Positions 47,678 through 56,505 of a DNA stretch of 64,000 nt are shown here, piece by piece. How positions within the stretch are numbered: position 1 is the first letter of the stretch; each line of letters opens with the position of its first letter. The notes beneath the pieces were generated by a model that had not been told where the DNA came from, did not search any database, and was given only the letters and a program-made list of their open reading frames with translations. A program made the translations under genes and the position numbers. This DNA is from Cymbomonas tetramitiformis (lineage: Eukaryota > Chlorophyta > Pyramimonadophyceae > Pyramimonadales > Pyramimonadaceae): contig LGRX02024671.1 of NCBI GenBank assembly GCA_001247695.2, positions 103,357-167,356 on the forward strand, written 5' to 3'.

Positions 47678-49152
47678 CGAAGCGTGAAGCAGGTGCCGCG
47701 CTTCGGTGAATGTTTTTTAGATACGGAGATCATATAATAGCTCGTGGGTAGATTAAATATGCTATAAACCTCGTCCTCCTCGCCAAGCGATATATCTATT
47801 CTTTTGGGAACTACTTCCCAACCTATTTTTTTCAAGCAATCGCTCAAAACTTCGTTGTTCAAACCGCACATACAAATCGCAAGGTATACGGGAATAGGGG
47901 CATCATCACGAATTTTATCTTTAATTTCGTCGACATAGTATTTTTGTATACATAGGCCGAGTGCGTCCATACTTGCTAGAGTACCTCCGTTGGGTAAAAA
48001 ATGTTGCACAAGTTCCTCAAAAGACGGAATGGCCTTCTCGGAAATATAAAAAAGGCTCGTTTTTCCGTCAAAGAGGTGATAGATTGAAAAGAATACATCA
48101 GGCGATAGCGTAGCCGGTTCTATAAGCTTTTGCTGGGGGTATTTTTCAAGAAGGTCCATAAATATAAGTTTTCCTCCGTTGCAGAGAGCTTTCCGTATGC
48201 CTCTGAGCGCCGGCGTCAACATTTCGTCCGATCCGTCGGTTCGGTTGAATCGAACCAGCGTCATACAATCGATGATCACCAAATCGTAAGTTCTGTTGTA
48301 AAATTTGTACTTTTTAGACTCCCAATCGAACATATCTGGATTTATTTTGATTGTCACGTTATTCGTCTTTCGCTCTAAGTCGGAAGAGGGTGATGCGTCA
48401 GTCACGCAAGCATCGATATAAAGTTTGTTTCGAGACGTGTCGGTAGGGCCGAATAGGCGAAAGAAATTGTCGATTAATTTCTTCCCAGAATTCTCAGATA
48501 CTTCATCCGCAAGTACGGTATACCGGTTTGTGGTCACCACAAGATAAACCTTGAGCGTGCGTTCGTCCCGCTCGCCCTCGGAAAGGAACGGAGGCGTGCC
48601 ATCCTCGTCGTCATCGATGACGATCGGTTCCGGCGAAGGGGGAACGAGCAGGTCGAAATGTTGATCGGGGTAATGATAGAGATATATCGTTTTGCGTTCC
48701 AAGAGGGATTCGCTCGAGAGCGTCTTGTCGGACGCGTACATACCTATCGGCGCACGTCCAACAGAGTCAAGCTGACTTATGACGATCACAGCGTAATCCG
48801 TGTGAATCCGTGTGAAGCTTCGTATGGCCCAATCATCACCGAAGCACGCGTCCGCTTTCATCGCATCTACGTCGATAGACGTCAGCCATATAAATTCATT
48901 CACGCGTTTTAACATTTTGGCTTTGAAATCGCCGACACTGGCGTACGCTGTCGAGCTGGCGGTACCCTTCCCTTCATTCCGATTGTACCCCTCTAAAAGA
49001 GCGTGATAAAGACACTTGCCGTCTCCTTTAATCTGTTGCAAGTTCAATGTAGCGTGAAGTTTCTTCCCGACGTGGAATTTGAAATCGCCAGCGTTCAGCT
49101 TTTTCACCTCGCAGTCCTTCATGTGGAATTCCAAGCACTGCGTCGTCGTCAT
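47674..49152 (-). CDS. OTU-type cysteine protease fused to a methyltransferase-like domain
   Basis: The ATG at 49152 follows a TATATATA box at 49207-49214. The N-terminus (residues about 40-180) has the OTU pattern: IKGDGKCLYHALLEG supplies Asp and Cys, and a later YHYPDQHFDLLV supplies the catalytic His. OTU proteases remove ubiquitin, and viral ones blunt host ubiquitin signalling. After an acidic linker (VIDDDEDG) comes a region with YDLVIIDCMTLVRF and LCNGGKLIFMDLL, which looks like strands 4 and 5 of a Rossmann methyltransferase. I cannot see a clear glycine-rich SAM loop, so that half is less certain. The gene is more AT-rich than those to its left. Confidence 0.65.
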   Translation of the reverse strand: MTTTQCLEFHMKDCEVKKLNAGDFKFHVGKKLHATLNLQQIKGDGKCLYHALLEGYNRNEGKGTASSTAYASVGDFKAKMLKRVNEFIWLTSIDVDAMKADACFGDDWAIRSFTRIHTDYAVIVISQLDSVGRAPIGMYASDKTLSSESLLERKTIYLYHYPDQHFDLLVPPSPEPIVIDDDEDGTPPFLSEGERDERTLKVYLVVTTNRYTVLADEVSENSGKKLIDNFFRLFGPTDTSRNKLYIDACVTDASPSSDLERKTNNVTIKINPDMFDWESKKYKFYNRTYDLVIIDCMTLVRFNRTDGSDEMLTPALRGIRKALCNGGKLIFMDLLEKYPQQKLIEPATLSPDVFFSIYHLFDGKTSLFYISEKAIPSFEELVQHFLPNGGTLASMDALGLCIQKYYVDEIKDKIRDDAPIPVYLAICMCGLNNEVLSDCLKKIGWEVVPKRIDISLGEEDEVYSIFNLPTSYYMISVSKKHSPKRGTCFTLR

Positions 49153-49206
49153 CACGATCTGAAGCGCCGACGGCGTCCCCTCGACAAGCCGCTTTTCGGC
49201 CGCTCG

Positions 49207-49214
49207 TATATATA
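49207..49214 (-). promoter_or_regulatory. TATA box of the OTU gene
   Basis: TATATATA, 55-62 bases before the ATG at 49152 on the - strand. Confidence 0.5.
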
Positions 49215-49553
49215 CAGCGTCCGCCGCAGAGCCTCCTCGCTAGCGCTCGCTGGCTCCGTTTGGCGTGCTTTCGCTTTCGGAACGAATGCCTCGAAGCCTC
49301 GCCTTGAGATCTCGAACAGGATGGAGGAATGGTGGACACGGTCAAACTTTGGAAAACTGTCTGCCGCACAAGTGCGCCACCGCCTCGCACGTTGGGAGTG
49401 TTCGTCCAAGTGCAATACGGGCATACGACAGATGCCAGTCCGTCGGAGTCAGGATGCGCACGAATGATGGTAACCTTGAGCCCGACGCAGTCGACTTCTG
49501 TTTTTTTACTCTGTGTCAACATTGTTCCGGTTGTGCAAGTTGTGCCAGGCACC

Positions 49554-49562
49554 TTTATAAAA
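49554..49562 (+). promoter_or_regulatory. TATA box of the Rep gene
   Basis: TTTATAAAA lies just before the origin stem-loop and 67-75 bases before the Rep ATG at 49629. Confidence 0.5.
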
Positions 49563-49565
49563 AAA

Positions 49566-49619
49566 GCACCCCCTTTCCTCATTATTACAGCGCAGCGCCG
49601 GAAAGCGGGTTTGGGGTGC
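49566..49619 (+). promoter_or_regulatory. candidate rolling-circle origin stem-loop
   Basis: Outer stem GCACCCC (49566-49572) pairs with GGGGTGC (49613-49619). Inner stem CTTTCC (49573-49578) pairs with GGAAAG (49600-49605), with a 7-base bulge on the right arm. The loop (49579-49599) holds CATTATTAC at 49580-49588, which fits the CRESS-virus nonanucleotide NANTATTAC that Rep nicks. A second small hairpin TTTGGGG-TGCAA-CCCCAAA abuts the Rep ATG. Both the position and the loop sequence are as expected for such replicons. Confidence 0.6.
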
Positions 49620-49628
49620 AACCCCAAA

Positions 49629-50528
49629 ATGAGCAGCGAAACGCCAGTTACGGGTTATGATATTACCATATCATCTGCGAACAAGGATTACCAACAGGTT
49701 GCGTTATTCTTGAAAGAGTGGTGCAAAAAGTGGGTCTTTCAGCACGAACGAGGCGAAAGTGGCTACGAACATTTTCAGTGCCGAGTATGGTTGATGAAGA
49801 AAAAGAGATTTTCTGAGATCAAGAAGTTGGTTGCTGGCGAGCAACTGTTTGGACACTGGGGAATTACCAGTACTACAGTCCATTCAGGTTCCAATTTTAA
49901 TTACGTTTTGAAGGCCGATACGCGGATTGCGGGCCCATGGAAGGATACGGAGTATGCTGAACCACCACCGATGACTTCACAGTTGGAGAATTTTATTAAG
50001 GCAGGTGGCGTCACCCAGATGCCATGGATGGGACAGATTGAGGAAATCGTTAAGACGTATGACGAACGGTCCATTACACTCGTTTATGATGTGGTTGGCA
50101 AATCATCAAAGAGTATTTTTTGCGAGTATCTTGAGTACAACAATTTGGCAGTCGAGATACCACCTCTTAGATCCTGTCAGGACATTATGCAGCTATGCAT
50201 GTCAATTCCACCTTACAAGTGTTATTTGGTGGATATGCCCCGAGGCATGAAGAAAGACAAGCTTGCCGAGTTATATTCAGGTTTGGAGTGCCTCAAGAAT
50301 GGGAAGATGTATGACATTCGTTATGACCGTTACAAGTGTCGACGTATTGCTCGACCTGGGATTATAGTATTTTCAAATATGTTACCCAGTTTCAGTTTAT
50401 TGTCACCCGACCGTTGGGACATATGGGAGATGCAGCCTGACAAAAGTTTGAAGAAATATGAAATTCCACACAATTCAGGTGATCAATCCGATTTACATGT
50501 CGGTAAAGTTAGTGGTTCCGCGGAGTGA
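49629..50528 (+). CDS. rep: CRESS-DNA replication initiator protein (Rep)
   Basis: A rolling-circle replication initiator of 299 residues, starting at the ATG directly after the origin hairpins. The HUH endonuclease domain comes first: motif I YDITISS (residues 9-15), motif II HFQ (47-49), and motif III YVLK with the catalytic Tyr91 and Lys94. An SF3 helicase follows: P-loop GKSSKS (about 156-161), Walker B YLVDMPR (198-204), motif C IIVFSN with Asn249, and an Arg finger in SPDRW (Arg261). The P-loop has Ser where the last Gly before Lys is usual, so ATPase function may be impaired. The Walker B and C wording recalls smacovirus-like or other CRESSV Reps; I do not assign a family. The frame is intact, so integration is recent or the protein is still used. 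Confidence 0.9.
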   Translation: MSSETPVTGYDITISSANKDYQQVALFLKEWCKKWVFQHERGESGYEHFQCRVWLMKKKRFSEIKKLVAGEQLFGHWGITSTTVHSGSNFNYVLKADTRIAGPWKDTEYAEPPPMTSQLENFIKAGGVTQMPWMGQIEEIVKTYDERSITLVYDVVGKSSKSIFCEYLEYNNLAVEIPPLRSCQDIMQLCMSIPPYKCYLVDMPRGMKKDKLAELYSGLECLKNGKMYDIRYDRYKCRRIARPGIIVFSNMLPSFSLLSPDRWDIWEMQPDKSLKKYEIPHNSGDQSDLHVGKVSGSAE

Positions 50529-50949
50529 ACATTCTTAGGACTCCGCAACAATATCTGATCTTCCAAGAGTATGACCGTAAACTATGATAGTGTACCGAGT
50601 ATCGAGGTCATCTGGAGTTAGCGCTCCGGAGTTAGGATAATGCGCCTTTGCGAAGTGCGGCATCGTCAGTCCATTCTCGATCTGTACCTTCAAATCGCGA
50701 GGTGGCAAGCGGCTTTTTCAAGCGAGGATGCGAAATCGTTGTCCCCATATTTCGGCGTGGAAATAAGAGACCTTGCTGCCTTCAAAAAACATGTTTTGTG
50801 ATTGTGGCAACTCCGTCTTACGTTACGCCTTTTATACCGCCGAACCAAGCCGGACGGTTCATCTCATCATCCACATCGATCTTCGCATCTTCTTCGTACC
50901 GAGGGATTCGTACAGATATCGGCCACGGTGCGAACAAGGACTCGGCATG
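50529..50949. other. region after Rep, no supported gene
   Basis: It contains two GGAGTTAG copies around GCGCTCC (50614-50636), which could be Rep-binding iterons at the far side of the circle, or part of the integration junction. An open frame runs through 50648-50998 into the next gene, but it starts without an ATG context or a TATA box and is probably not translated. Confidence 0.4.
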
Positions 50950-50957
50950 CATAAATA
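50950..50957 (+). promoter_or_regulatory. TATA box of the 50999 gene
   Basis: CATAAATA, 42-49 bases before the ATG at 50999. It has the same form as the boxes at 911 and 56419. Confidence 0.5.
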
Positions 50958-50998
50958 CGCGTCGAGGTGAAAAGGTTGTCATCGCCCTTGTCGTGACG

Positions 50999-53900
50999 AT
51001 GTCGATCGCTCGTCCGAACAGCTCCTCCGGCTCGGCGCACGAGCCGGTGGCATGGCGCATGCCTTATGTGACCAGCGGCGACTTGCCCTTCGGAGATCGG
51101 TTCGTGCAGCAGGTGCGAAACGGGTCGCGCAATCGACGCTGCATCCTGGCGTTGGCTTTGCGAGAAGCGCTGCGCGATACGCTCGAGCGCAATATCGAAA
51201 GGGATGCTCGATTCAAACCTTTTTATCATGTCACATCCATCCACGGCTGGCATTTACTTCACCTGCTTCAGATGCTTCGGCAAGCGATGCCGCGACACGA
51301 CGAAGGCCTGGATTCGACAAATATAGACGTATGCACATATATTCTGATGTGCTCGCGTTCGATCGCTTCAAAAGAAAAAAAAGAAAAAGAAAAAACCACG
51401 CCCGTTGGGCGTATGATTCCGATCGCTTCAAAAAGCGTCGTACTGTCTCAAAGTTGCTTTCGTTATATGAACCAGCAATGCGTGGCAAATATCCCTAGAA
51501 GGGAGCAGATATTCGAAGAGAACAAAGCCTCCGATGACTATAATGACCATTATTTCGATGCGTTCATCGAATGGCTAAAGCCGTCTTTCAAGGATTTCAA
51601 GGAGGAGGACGAGGATGGCAAAATCGACAACTTGCTCATGCATTGTACCACGCCCGAGCATATATTCTTTACGCATTACAACATCACTAGTAAGAGCCTT
51701 CACGTGTTGAATTACGGATCGACCGAATACGTCACAAGGAAGAAAACCGATTCAGATGACCCGAATGTTATTGCGTGTCGAATCGCGAAAATATTGAGAC
51801 ACTTTTTCGATATTCCGGAAGAAATAAAGATTTACGTGTACGCGGATATTCTTAATATCAAACGTATGACGAGCGATCTACTGGACTCCATAGAAGACGG
51901 AACGCACGCGAAGAACGTACGCGATTTTCAAAGGCTGTCCCAACCGAAGAATATCCGTATATCGTATCGTATAATACATCCACAGATGGTTGACAACTGT
52001 TGGGAGGTATGTCTATACCACACGGAGGCCTTCTTGGAGCGTCCGTGTATCTACATCGAATCGAAGGCTAATTCGTTCACCACACACGAAGCGGTTCAAC
52101 ACCCCGCGATAGCTTATTGCGAACTTTTCCTGGATGATACGTACGAAGCGAGTCGGGAGTTGTTAGATTTGCGTTTCGGAAAAGTCACTATGGATTTTCC
52201 GTCGAACCTTCGACGGCATCGTCGACTTTGGCGACGCGTATTTGACGCCAGCGTGCCACCGAAAGCAAGCGTCGATACCGGGATGACGGAAACGTCGGAG
52301 GGAGCGGAGTATCCGGACGATCTCGGTCTGGACTCTCGACAGATAGCCGTTTTGCTGGAAATCGGGCTACGCGTTCGAAAAAACTGGATCCAACAGAATT
52401 CTCCACCGGCTGGATCCGTACGCCGCGTCTCTTTCGACCGTCTCTTAGCATCGATCAGGGTACGGCTTAAGACAAGACGCACGTCGAAGGAGCAATCCAT
52501 CGAGCTGCGCGATGCTGCGAATGCCGACCACACGCGGTCGAATTGTGCGCTGGTGCCCGTTTTCGGAACCCCGAAGTGCGAAAAACTTTCGGAATGGACG
52601 TTCAATACGGTCCACTACCGCAATACCATGTACCGACACGTCGTCCGCTTCGCCTACAAAGAACATCCCGATATTAACAATTTCCACGACTCCATTCTGG
52701 TTGTGAGCACGCAACTCGCGCACATCCGCGGATACGTTGTGTTCGCAAAATTTAAAAACGGGGACGACGCGTCTTCATTCCTCTTTTTAAACGATGCGCC
52801 GAGAAACAACTTTGATCGCTTCTTCATGGAGCACGACAGCCGCATCGTCGTGCATCTCGTAAAAGACTCCGATATGACTCTCTCGTTGTCGCCGATCTTG
52901 CAGCCGGGGTTCTCGGAGATCCGCACCGACCACGCCTACGAGCTCTCTATAAACTTCGAGGATGGAGTCCCTGCTTTGAAATCAATGAAGAAGCAGTATC
53001 CGCTCGCATCGCAAACTCTCACCGAGGACCCGGTGATCGAGCCGACATCGTCCATGGAACTCGAGGAACCGACCTTCGAAGTGAAGGGCTCCGAAGATAG
53101 GTTGTCGGAGCACAACCATATCCGAATAAATTTAACCGGCGCTTGTGATCAAGCTCTCTTCGTATTCGTGAAGTATCGGTTTCGCTCCGCGATGTGGGAG
53201 CTGTTGGCGGTACCCAGAATATCTTCAGGGTCCACGTACAATCCGTTTGTGTCGTTTCCGTTTTATGACGCAAATCACGCAGAGAGCGTTTATCAGCTCT
53301 TTATATTAACGCGCGAGAATCAGACCGTGCACGTAAATCTGCCCGTACTAACCGAGGATCACAAGGTACAGAGACATCCTTTACCTCACGTTGGAGCTCT
53401 GTACGAAGTGCGCATACAGAGCCTGCGTGTCGATTGGAATCTGGCATCGCTCTCCGTGGAAGAGATCACAGCCTTGTTCGAACTTACGCAATCGGAGGGA
53501 TACACTGTAAGGAGCCACATGGAAGAACTGATCGATACGAAAGGGGCGCGCGTGGTTTTGCCTATTCGGGTCGGTCATTTGCCTGCTCACAAGATGTTAA
53601 CAGTGGGAAAAAACGACGACGACGGGTACCTCAATCATAAATTTACCATGTATGCCGCCGATCGACAACCGACTGAAATAAACATCGACGTTCCATCCCA
53701 CGATCGCCAGGTCGCACAAAAGCCTCGTATGCCACCGAAACGCAAGGCGAACGACGTAATGGCCGTCGTCACCGCGAGTGTGAAGCACACGCCTGGCCCG
53801 AGTGTCGCGGTTCCCCCTTGGGTTTGTGCATGCGTGGATTTGATGGGGGAAGTGTTTTCGGAAACGACCGACCTCGAGCCGGCCGCCGAACTGGGCAGTA

Positions 53901-54463
53901 GCGCCTACCGACTCCGAGTGTATACTCGTTCGGTCAAATCCCATATCACGCTTTTCGTTCGTGTAGACGTCTTGTTGGAATCCGGAACCAGTTGGCTTTA
54001 TGAGGACGTCTTTGCGTTTGCGGAAGTGACACGGCTCATTCCAACGTTAGGTCTCGTCGAGAGCTGGTTCGATAAGTACGAAACCGTCACGATCGGCGGA
54101 CATTCCATCGGTGCGATGGTCGCTCAACAGTTTTACGAGCGCTTCGAGCGCTTCGAGAAAGTCTTTGTGTACGGATCCGGGTTGTATCGACCTGTCTCAA
54201 ATAAGGATAAGAAGTCATACTCATCGGATCGCCAATTCTTTGTGTACGCCCTCTCCGATGAAACCCGTGACCCGAGTTTCGAAGTCGACGGCACCGACAT
54301 ATCGAGCATGCGTTTGATAGGATTGCGCTTTCTGTTGGAGAATGGAGATGTGCTCCCCGCGACTCCAGTTCTGGCAAGAAAGGCGGCGGAGTATATGCCG
54401 GACAATCGACTGCAAAGAGGGTCACACTACGTGCAAGCGCTGAAGACCGGAATACAACGATAA
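50999..54463 (+). CDS. large protein with lipase/hydrolase-like C-terminus, 1,154 aa
   Basis: The ATG at 50999 was chosen because a TATA box lies 42-49 bases upstream; the frame is open back to 50648. Most of the protein is of unknown type, with mixed alpha/beta content and several repeated beta-rich segments between residues about 530 and 900. Near the C-terminus, VTIGGHSIGAMVAQQFYE (about 54088-54141) has the G-x-S-x-G nucleophile elbow of alpha/beta hydrolases and class 3 lipases, followed by a VFVYGSG strand; a partner His is not obvious. A 60-base micro-retroposon is inserted in frame near residues 121-141 and adds a Lys/Glu-rich stretch. It may be a virion or host-membrane enzyme, but that is only a guess. 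Confidence 0.6.
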   Translation: MSIARPNSSSGSAHEPVAWRMPYVTSGDLPFGDRFVQQVRNGSRNRRCILALALREALRDTLERNIERDARFKPFYHVTSIHGWHLLHLLQMLRQAMPRHDEGLDSTNIDVCTYILMCSRSIASKEKKEKEKTTPVGRMIPIASKSVVLSQSCFRYMNQQCVANIPRREQIFEENKASDDYNDHYFDAFIEWLKPSFKDFKEEDEDGKIDNLLMHCTTPEHIFFTHYNITSKSLHVLNYGSTEYVTRKKTDSDDPNVIACRIAKILRHFFDIPEEIKIYVYADILNIKRMTSDLLDSIEDGTHAKNVRDFQRLSQPKNIRISYRIIHPQMVDNCWEVCLYHTEAFLERPCIYIESKANSFTTHEAVQHPAIAYCELFLDDTYEASRELLDLRFGKVTMDFPSNLRRHRRLWRRVFDASVPPKASVDTGMTETSEGAEYPDDLGLDSRQIAVLLEIGLRVRKNWIQQNSPPAGSVRRVSFDRLLASIRVRLKTRRTSKEQSIELRDAANADHTRSNCALVPVFGTPKCEKLSEWTFNTVHYRNTMYRHVVRFAYKEHPDINNFHDSILVVSTQLAHIRGYVVFAKFKNGDDASSFLFLNDAPRNNFDRFFMEHDSRIVVHLVKDSDMTLSLSPILQPGFSEIRTDHAYELSINFEDGVPALKSMKKQYPLASQTLTEDPVIEPTSSMELEEPTFEVKGSEDRLSEHNHIRINLTGACDQALFVFVKYRFRSAMWELLAVPRISSGSTYNPFVSFPFYDANHAESVYQLFILTRENQTVHVNLPVLTEDHKVQRHPLPHVGALYEVRIQSLRVDWNLASLSVEEITALFELTQSEGYTVRSHMEELIDTKGARVVLPIRVGHLPAHKMLTVGKNDDDGYLNHKFTMYAADRQPTEINIDVPSHDRQVAQKPRMPPKRKANDVMAVVTASVKHTPGPSVAVPPWVCACVDLMGEVFSETTDLEPAAELGSSAYRLRVYTRSVKSHITLFVRVDVLLESGTSWLYEDVFAFAEVTRLIPTLGLVESWFDKYETVTIGGHSIGAMVAQQFYERFERFEKVFVYGSGLYRPVSNKDKKSYSSDRQFFVYALSDETRDPSFEVDGTDISSMRLIGLRFLLENGDVLPATPVLARKAAEYMPDNRLQRGSHYVQALKTGIQR
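51361..51433 (-). mobile_element. micro-retroposon with target-site duplication, in frame in a gene
   Basis: GATCGCTTCAAAA occurs at 51361 and again at 51421. Between the copies, read on the - strand, are an ACGCCC-AAC-GGGCGT hairpin, GG and a T/C-rich tail. The net gain is exactly 60 bases, so the reading frame is kept. It is the same element as at 58216-58293, but shorter. Confidence 0.65.
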
Positions 54464-55171
54464 CGGTCTTTTTGAGTTCTTTCGCTTGTCGATATCGTGA
54501 ACAGACGGAGAGGAAGACGCACGCACGATCGTTCCTTGCACCGATTTCTCTTTCTCTCTCTCTCTCTCCCCGAGGAGGAACCGGTCGAGCGATAGCCCGT
54601 ACGATGTACACAAAAAGGTTGGAATCAATAAAGTTCGCCGACTTTTTACGCGCCTGGGTAATTGCGCCGACTTTCGAGGGTTTTGTTGATAAGGTGTTGT
54701 GTGCGTACGATACGTTCACACAACTCTTTAAAAGGATAAATGGTGCCTCGCTTGCTAATTTCCAAAATGAGCTTTAAAACACGAGAGTCGCGTAAATTCG
54801 CTGCGCGACAATTTGAACGCCTTGCATGGTTGGGAAGGTAAATGTTACGAAAGAATCAAAGGTAGCAGAGAATTCAAGCGACGTGTCCACCCACCGCACT
54901 ACACACATTCGCGGAGCATCGTCAGCGTTATGAAATAATAGATGTCGATGTATAAATACAAAGGCAGTTACAACCAACCAAAATGCGTACATAACCCGAT
55001 GTCGATACCACGACAAATAGAGCAACCCGTTTCCCAGGGCGAGGTACTCCCCCCATTGATGGAGCACAACAACCGCCAAATAATGGCGGATATGGTAGCT
55101 CCCGTAATGCTCATTAACGAACACGCCATCAACAAACGTTTTGATTGCTAACGTGCCTATCCTGTTCGTGA
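54464..55171. other. intergenic region with weak small ORFs
   Basis: Two candidates are seen. An ATG at 54604 opens 57 codons on the + strand (stop about 54777). On the - strand a frame spans 54774-55196 (140 codons, but the first ATG is only about halfway in) and has two hydrophobic stretches that could be a small membrane protein. Neither has a TATA box or a recognisable family. A (CT)n run lies at about 54555-54570. Confidence 0.3.
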
Positions 55172-56371
55172 ATGAATTGGCCGCTGTTTCCAACAAGCCA
55201 GACCTTCGCGCTCGCGCTTTTGAGCGGAGCGGTCGGCCTCTCGCGCTTCATCCCCTTCCGCCGAGGCAGGCCCGTCGGGCTCTCCGGATCCAAGCGACGC
55301 CTGCTCGAGCTTCGCGAGCGGTGCCTGACCTCCCATCCCGACGTATCGAGCGGGGCGGCGTGGTTCGCCACCGAGTCGGGGCCTTCCGCGTGTTTGCGGT
55401 ACCTCCGAAGCGGGACGGGCGACGGGAAGCCGACGTTGCTGCTGCTGCACGGCGCGCACGCCTCCGCCGTGGCCCTGCTTCCGCTCATCGACGCCGTCCG
55501 CGCCACGCATCGCGTCTTCGCGTTGGACCTGCCCGGATGGGGCGTCAGCGACGCCCTGCGCGGGACGGACGTCGACGGCCGCACCGACGCCGTGGTGGAC
55601 GCCCTTCGCTGGTTCGTCGACGCGGTCGTACGGGTCGACGAAGCGCCCATCTCGGTGTACGCGCACTCCCTCGGAGCTTACTACGCGCTGGAGCTGGCTC
55701 GAAGGTACCCCGAGGCGGTCTCCGATCTGGTGCTCGCCTGCCCTGCCGGGCTCTTTTCTACGCTGGGCACCTCCGGCGCCTACTGGGCGCTGCTCTTCGC
55801 CACCTCCGCGCACCACCGGCTGTTGCGCGCTCTGCGATGGTTCGTGGTGCCCCTCGTCGAGGCGTGCGCACGAGGCCCCGAGGCTCGTTTCCGCGCGCGT
55901 CTGGCGTGCTCCGGTTACGAGGGCGCGAGCATGCTGGCCGAGCACATCCGCTTCGACCCTCGCAACGCGTCGTGGAGACGTCCGAGTCTGGAGGCCCTCA
56001 GCACCGTGAGAGCGCGAACGTCGCTGCTTTTCGGCGAGCGCGACGGGCTGATCCCGGCGCACCAAGGCGACGCCCTGCTGCGCCTGTCGAAAGGCGAGCT
56101 GCACTGTCGCTCCCTGCGCGAGGCGCCGCACTGCGTGCACGGCGACGGCCGCTCCGTGTCGGAGATCGCCCGAGTCATCGAGGACCGGGAGAGTCGGCGG
56201 GCGGCTCCCTCGAACATCGCGAGCATCGCCGAAGGAGCTTCTCGGTTAAAACGGAACGGGGCGCACGCCCTCGGAGCCTCCTTCGACAGGCGCATCTCTC
56301 TAGCTCGGATCGTTCACGTCTACGAGATCATGCTCGACGCGCGGTTCGATTCGGACCTCGTGCAACCGTAA
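55172..56371 (+). CDS. alpha/beta hydrolase
   Basis: ATG at 55172, 399 codons. A short hydrophobic N-terminal segment (residues about 10-22) could be a signal anchor. The fold signatures are in order: LLLLHGAHAS (oxyanion strand, residues about 90-99), DLPGWGVSD, the nucleophile AHSLGAYYA (Ser near residue 165), GERDGLIP (Asp) and EAPHCVHGD (His). The full Ser-Asp-His triad is therefore visible and the enzyme should be an active esterase, lipase or related hydrolase; the substrate cannot be told. It is strongly GC-rich compared with both neighbours, which may mean a different origin, for example from the host or a bacterium. Confidence 0.85.
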   Translation: MNWPLFPTSQTFALALLSGAVGLSRFIPFRRGRPVGLSGSKRRLLELRERCLTSHPDVSSGAAWFATESGPSACLRYLRSGTGDGKPTLLLLHGAHASAVALLPLIDAVRATHRVFALDLPGWGVSDALRGTDVDGRTDAVVDALRWFVDAVVRVDEAPISVYAHSLGAYYALELARRYPEAVSDLVLACPAGLFSTLGTSGAYWALLFATSAHHRLLRALRWFVVPLVEACARGPEARFRARLACSGYEGASMLAEHIRFDPRNASWRRPSLEALSTVRARTSLLFGERDGLIPAHQGDALLRLSKGELHCRSLREAPHCVHGDGRSVSEIARVIEDRESRRAAPSNIASIAEGASRLKRNGAHALGASFDRRISLARIVHVYEIMLDARFDSDLVQP

Positions 56372-56418
56372 ATCCGTGTACCGAACTCGCAACGGTTCGA
56401 TCGCTTTAGTAGCATGCC

Positions 56419-56428
56419 GGTATAAATG
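56419..56428 (+). promoter_or_regulatory. TATA box of the 56506 gene
   Basis: GGTATAAATG, 78-87 bases before the ATG at 56506. A TTCGATCG motif lies a further 15-25 bases upstream (56396-56403). Confidence 0.6.
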
Positions 56429-56505
56429 TGCGAGGCGCACCTACGTCCGGAGTCGGTCGTCCGTGCGACGCCCGTGCAGATCGCCCTTCGCTTGAGGTTT
56501 TCACA

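Larger units (their letters stand above)
49444..50645 (+). mobile_element. integrated CRESS-DNA replicon (single Rep gene plus origin)
   Basis: Imperfect direct repeats bound a 1.17-kb segment: CGGAGTCAGGATGCGC at 49444-49459, and CGGAGTTAGGATAATGCGC at 50627-50645. Between them lie a TATA box, a stem-loop with a NANTATTAC loop and one Rep gene. The segment is visibly more AT-rich than the genes to the left. Its size and single-gene content recall nanovirus components or alphasatellite-like circles, which encode only Rep. Whether the repeats mark the integration ends or are a chance match is not proven. Confidence 0.6.

Noticed and set aside
49260..49590. On the - strand, KGGAFFIKVPG and, in another frame, a stretch ending in SRRGFEAF recall an FtsJ-type methyltransferase remnant.
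   Set aside because: The two pieces are in different frames, the first overlaps the Rep origin stem-loop, and the match is too short to tell from chance.
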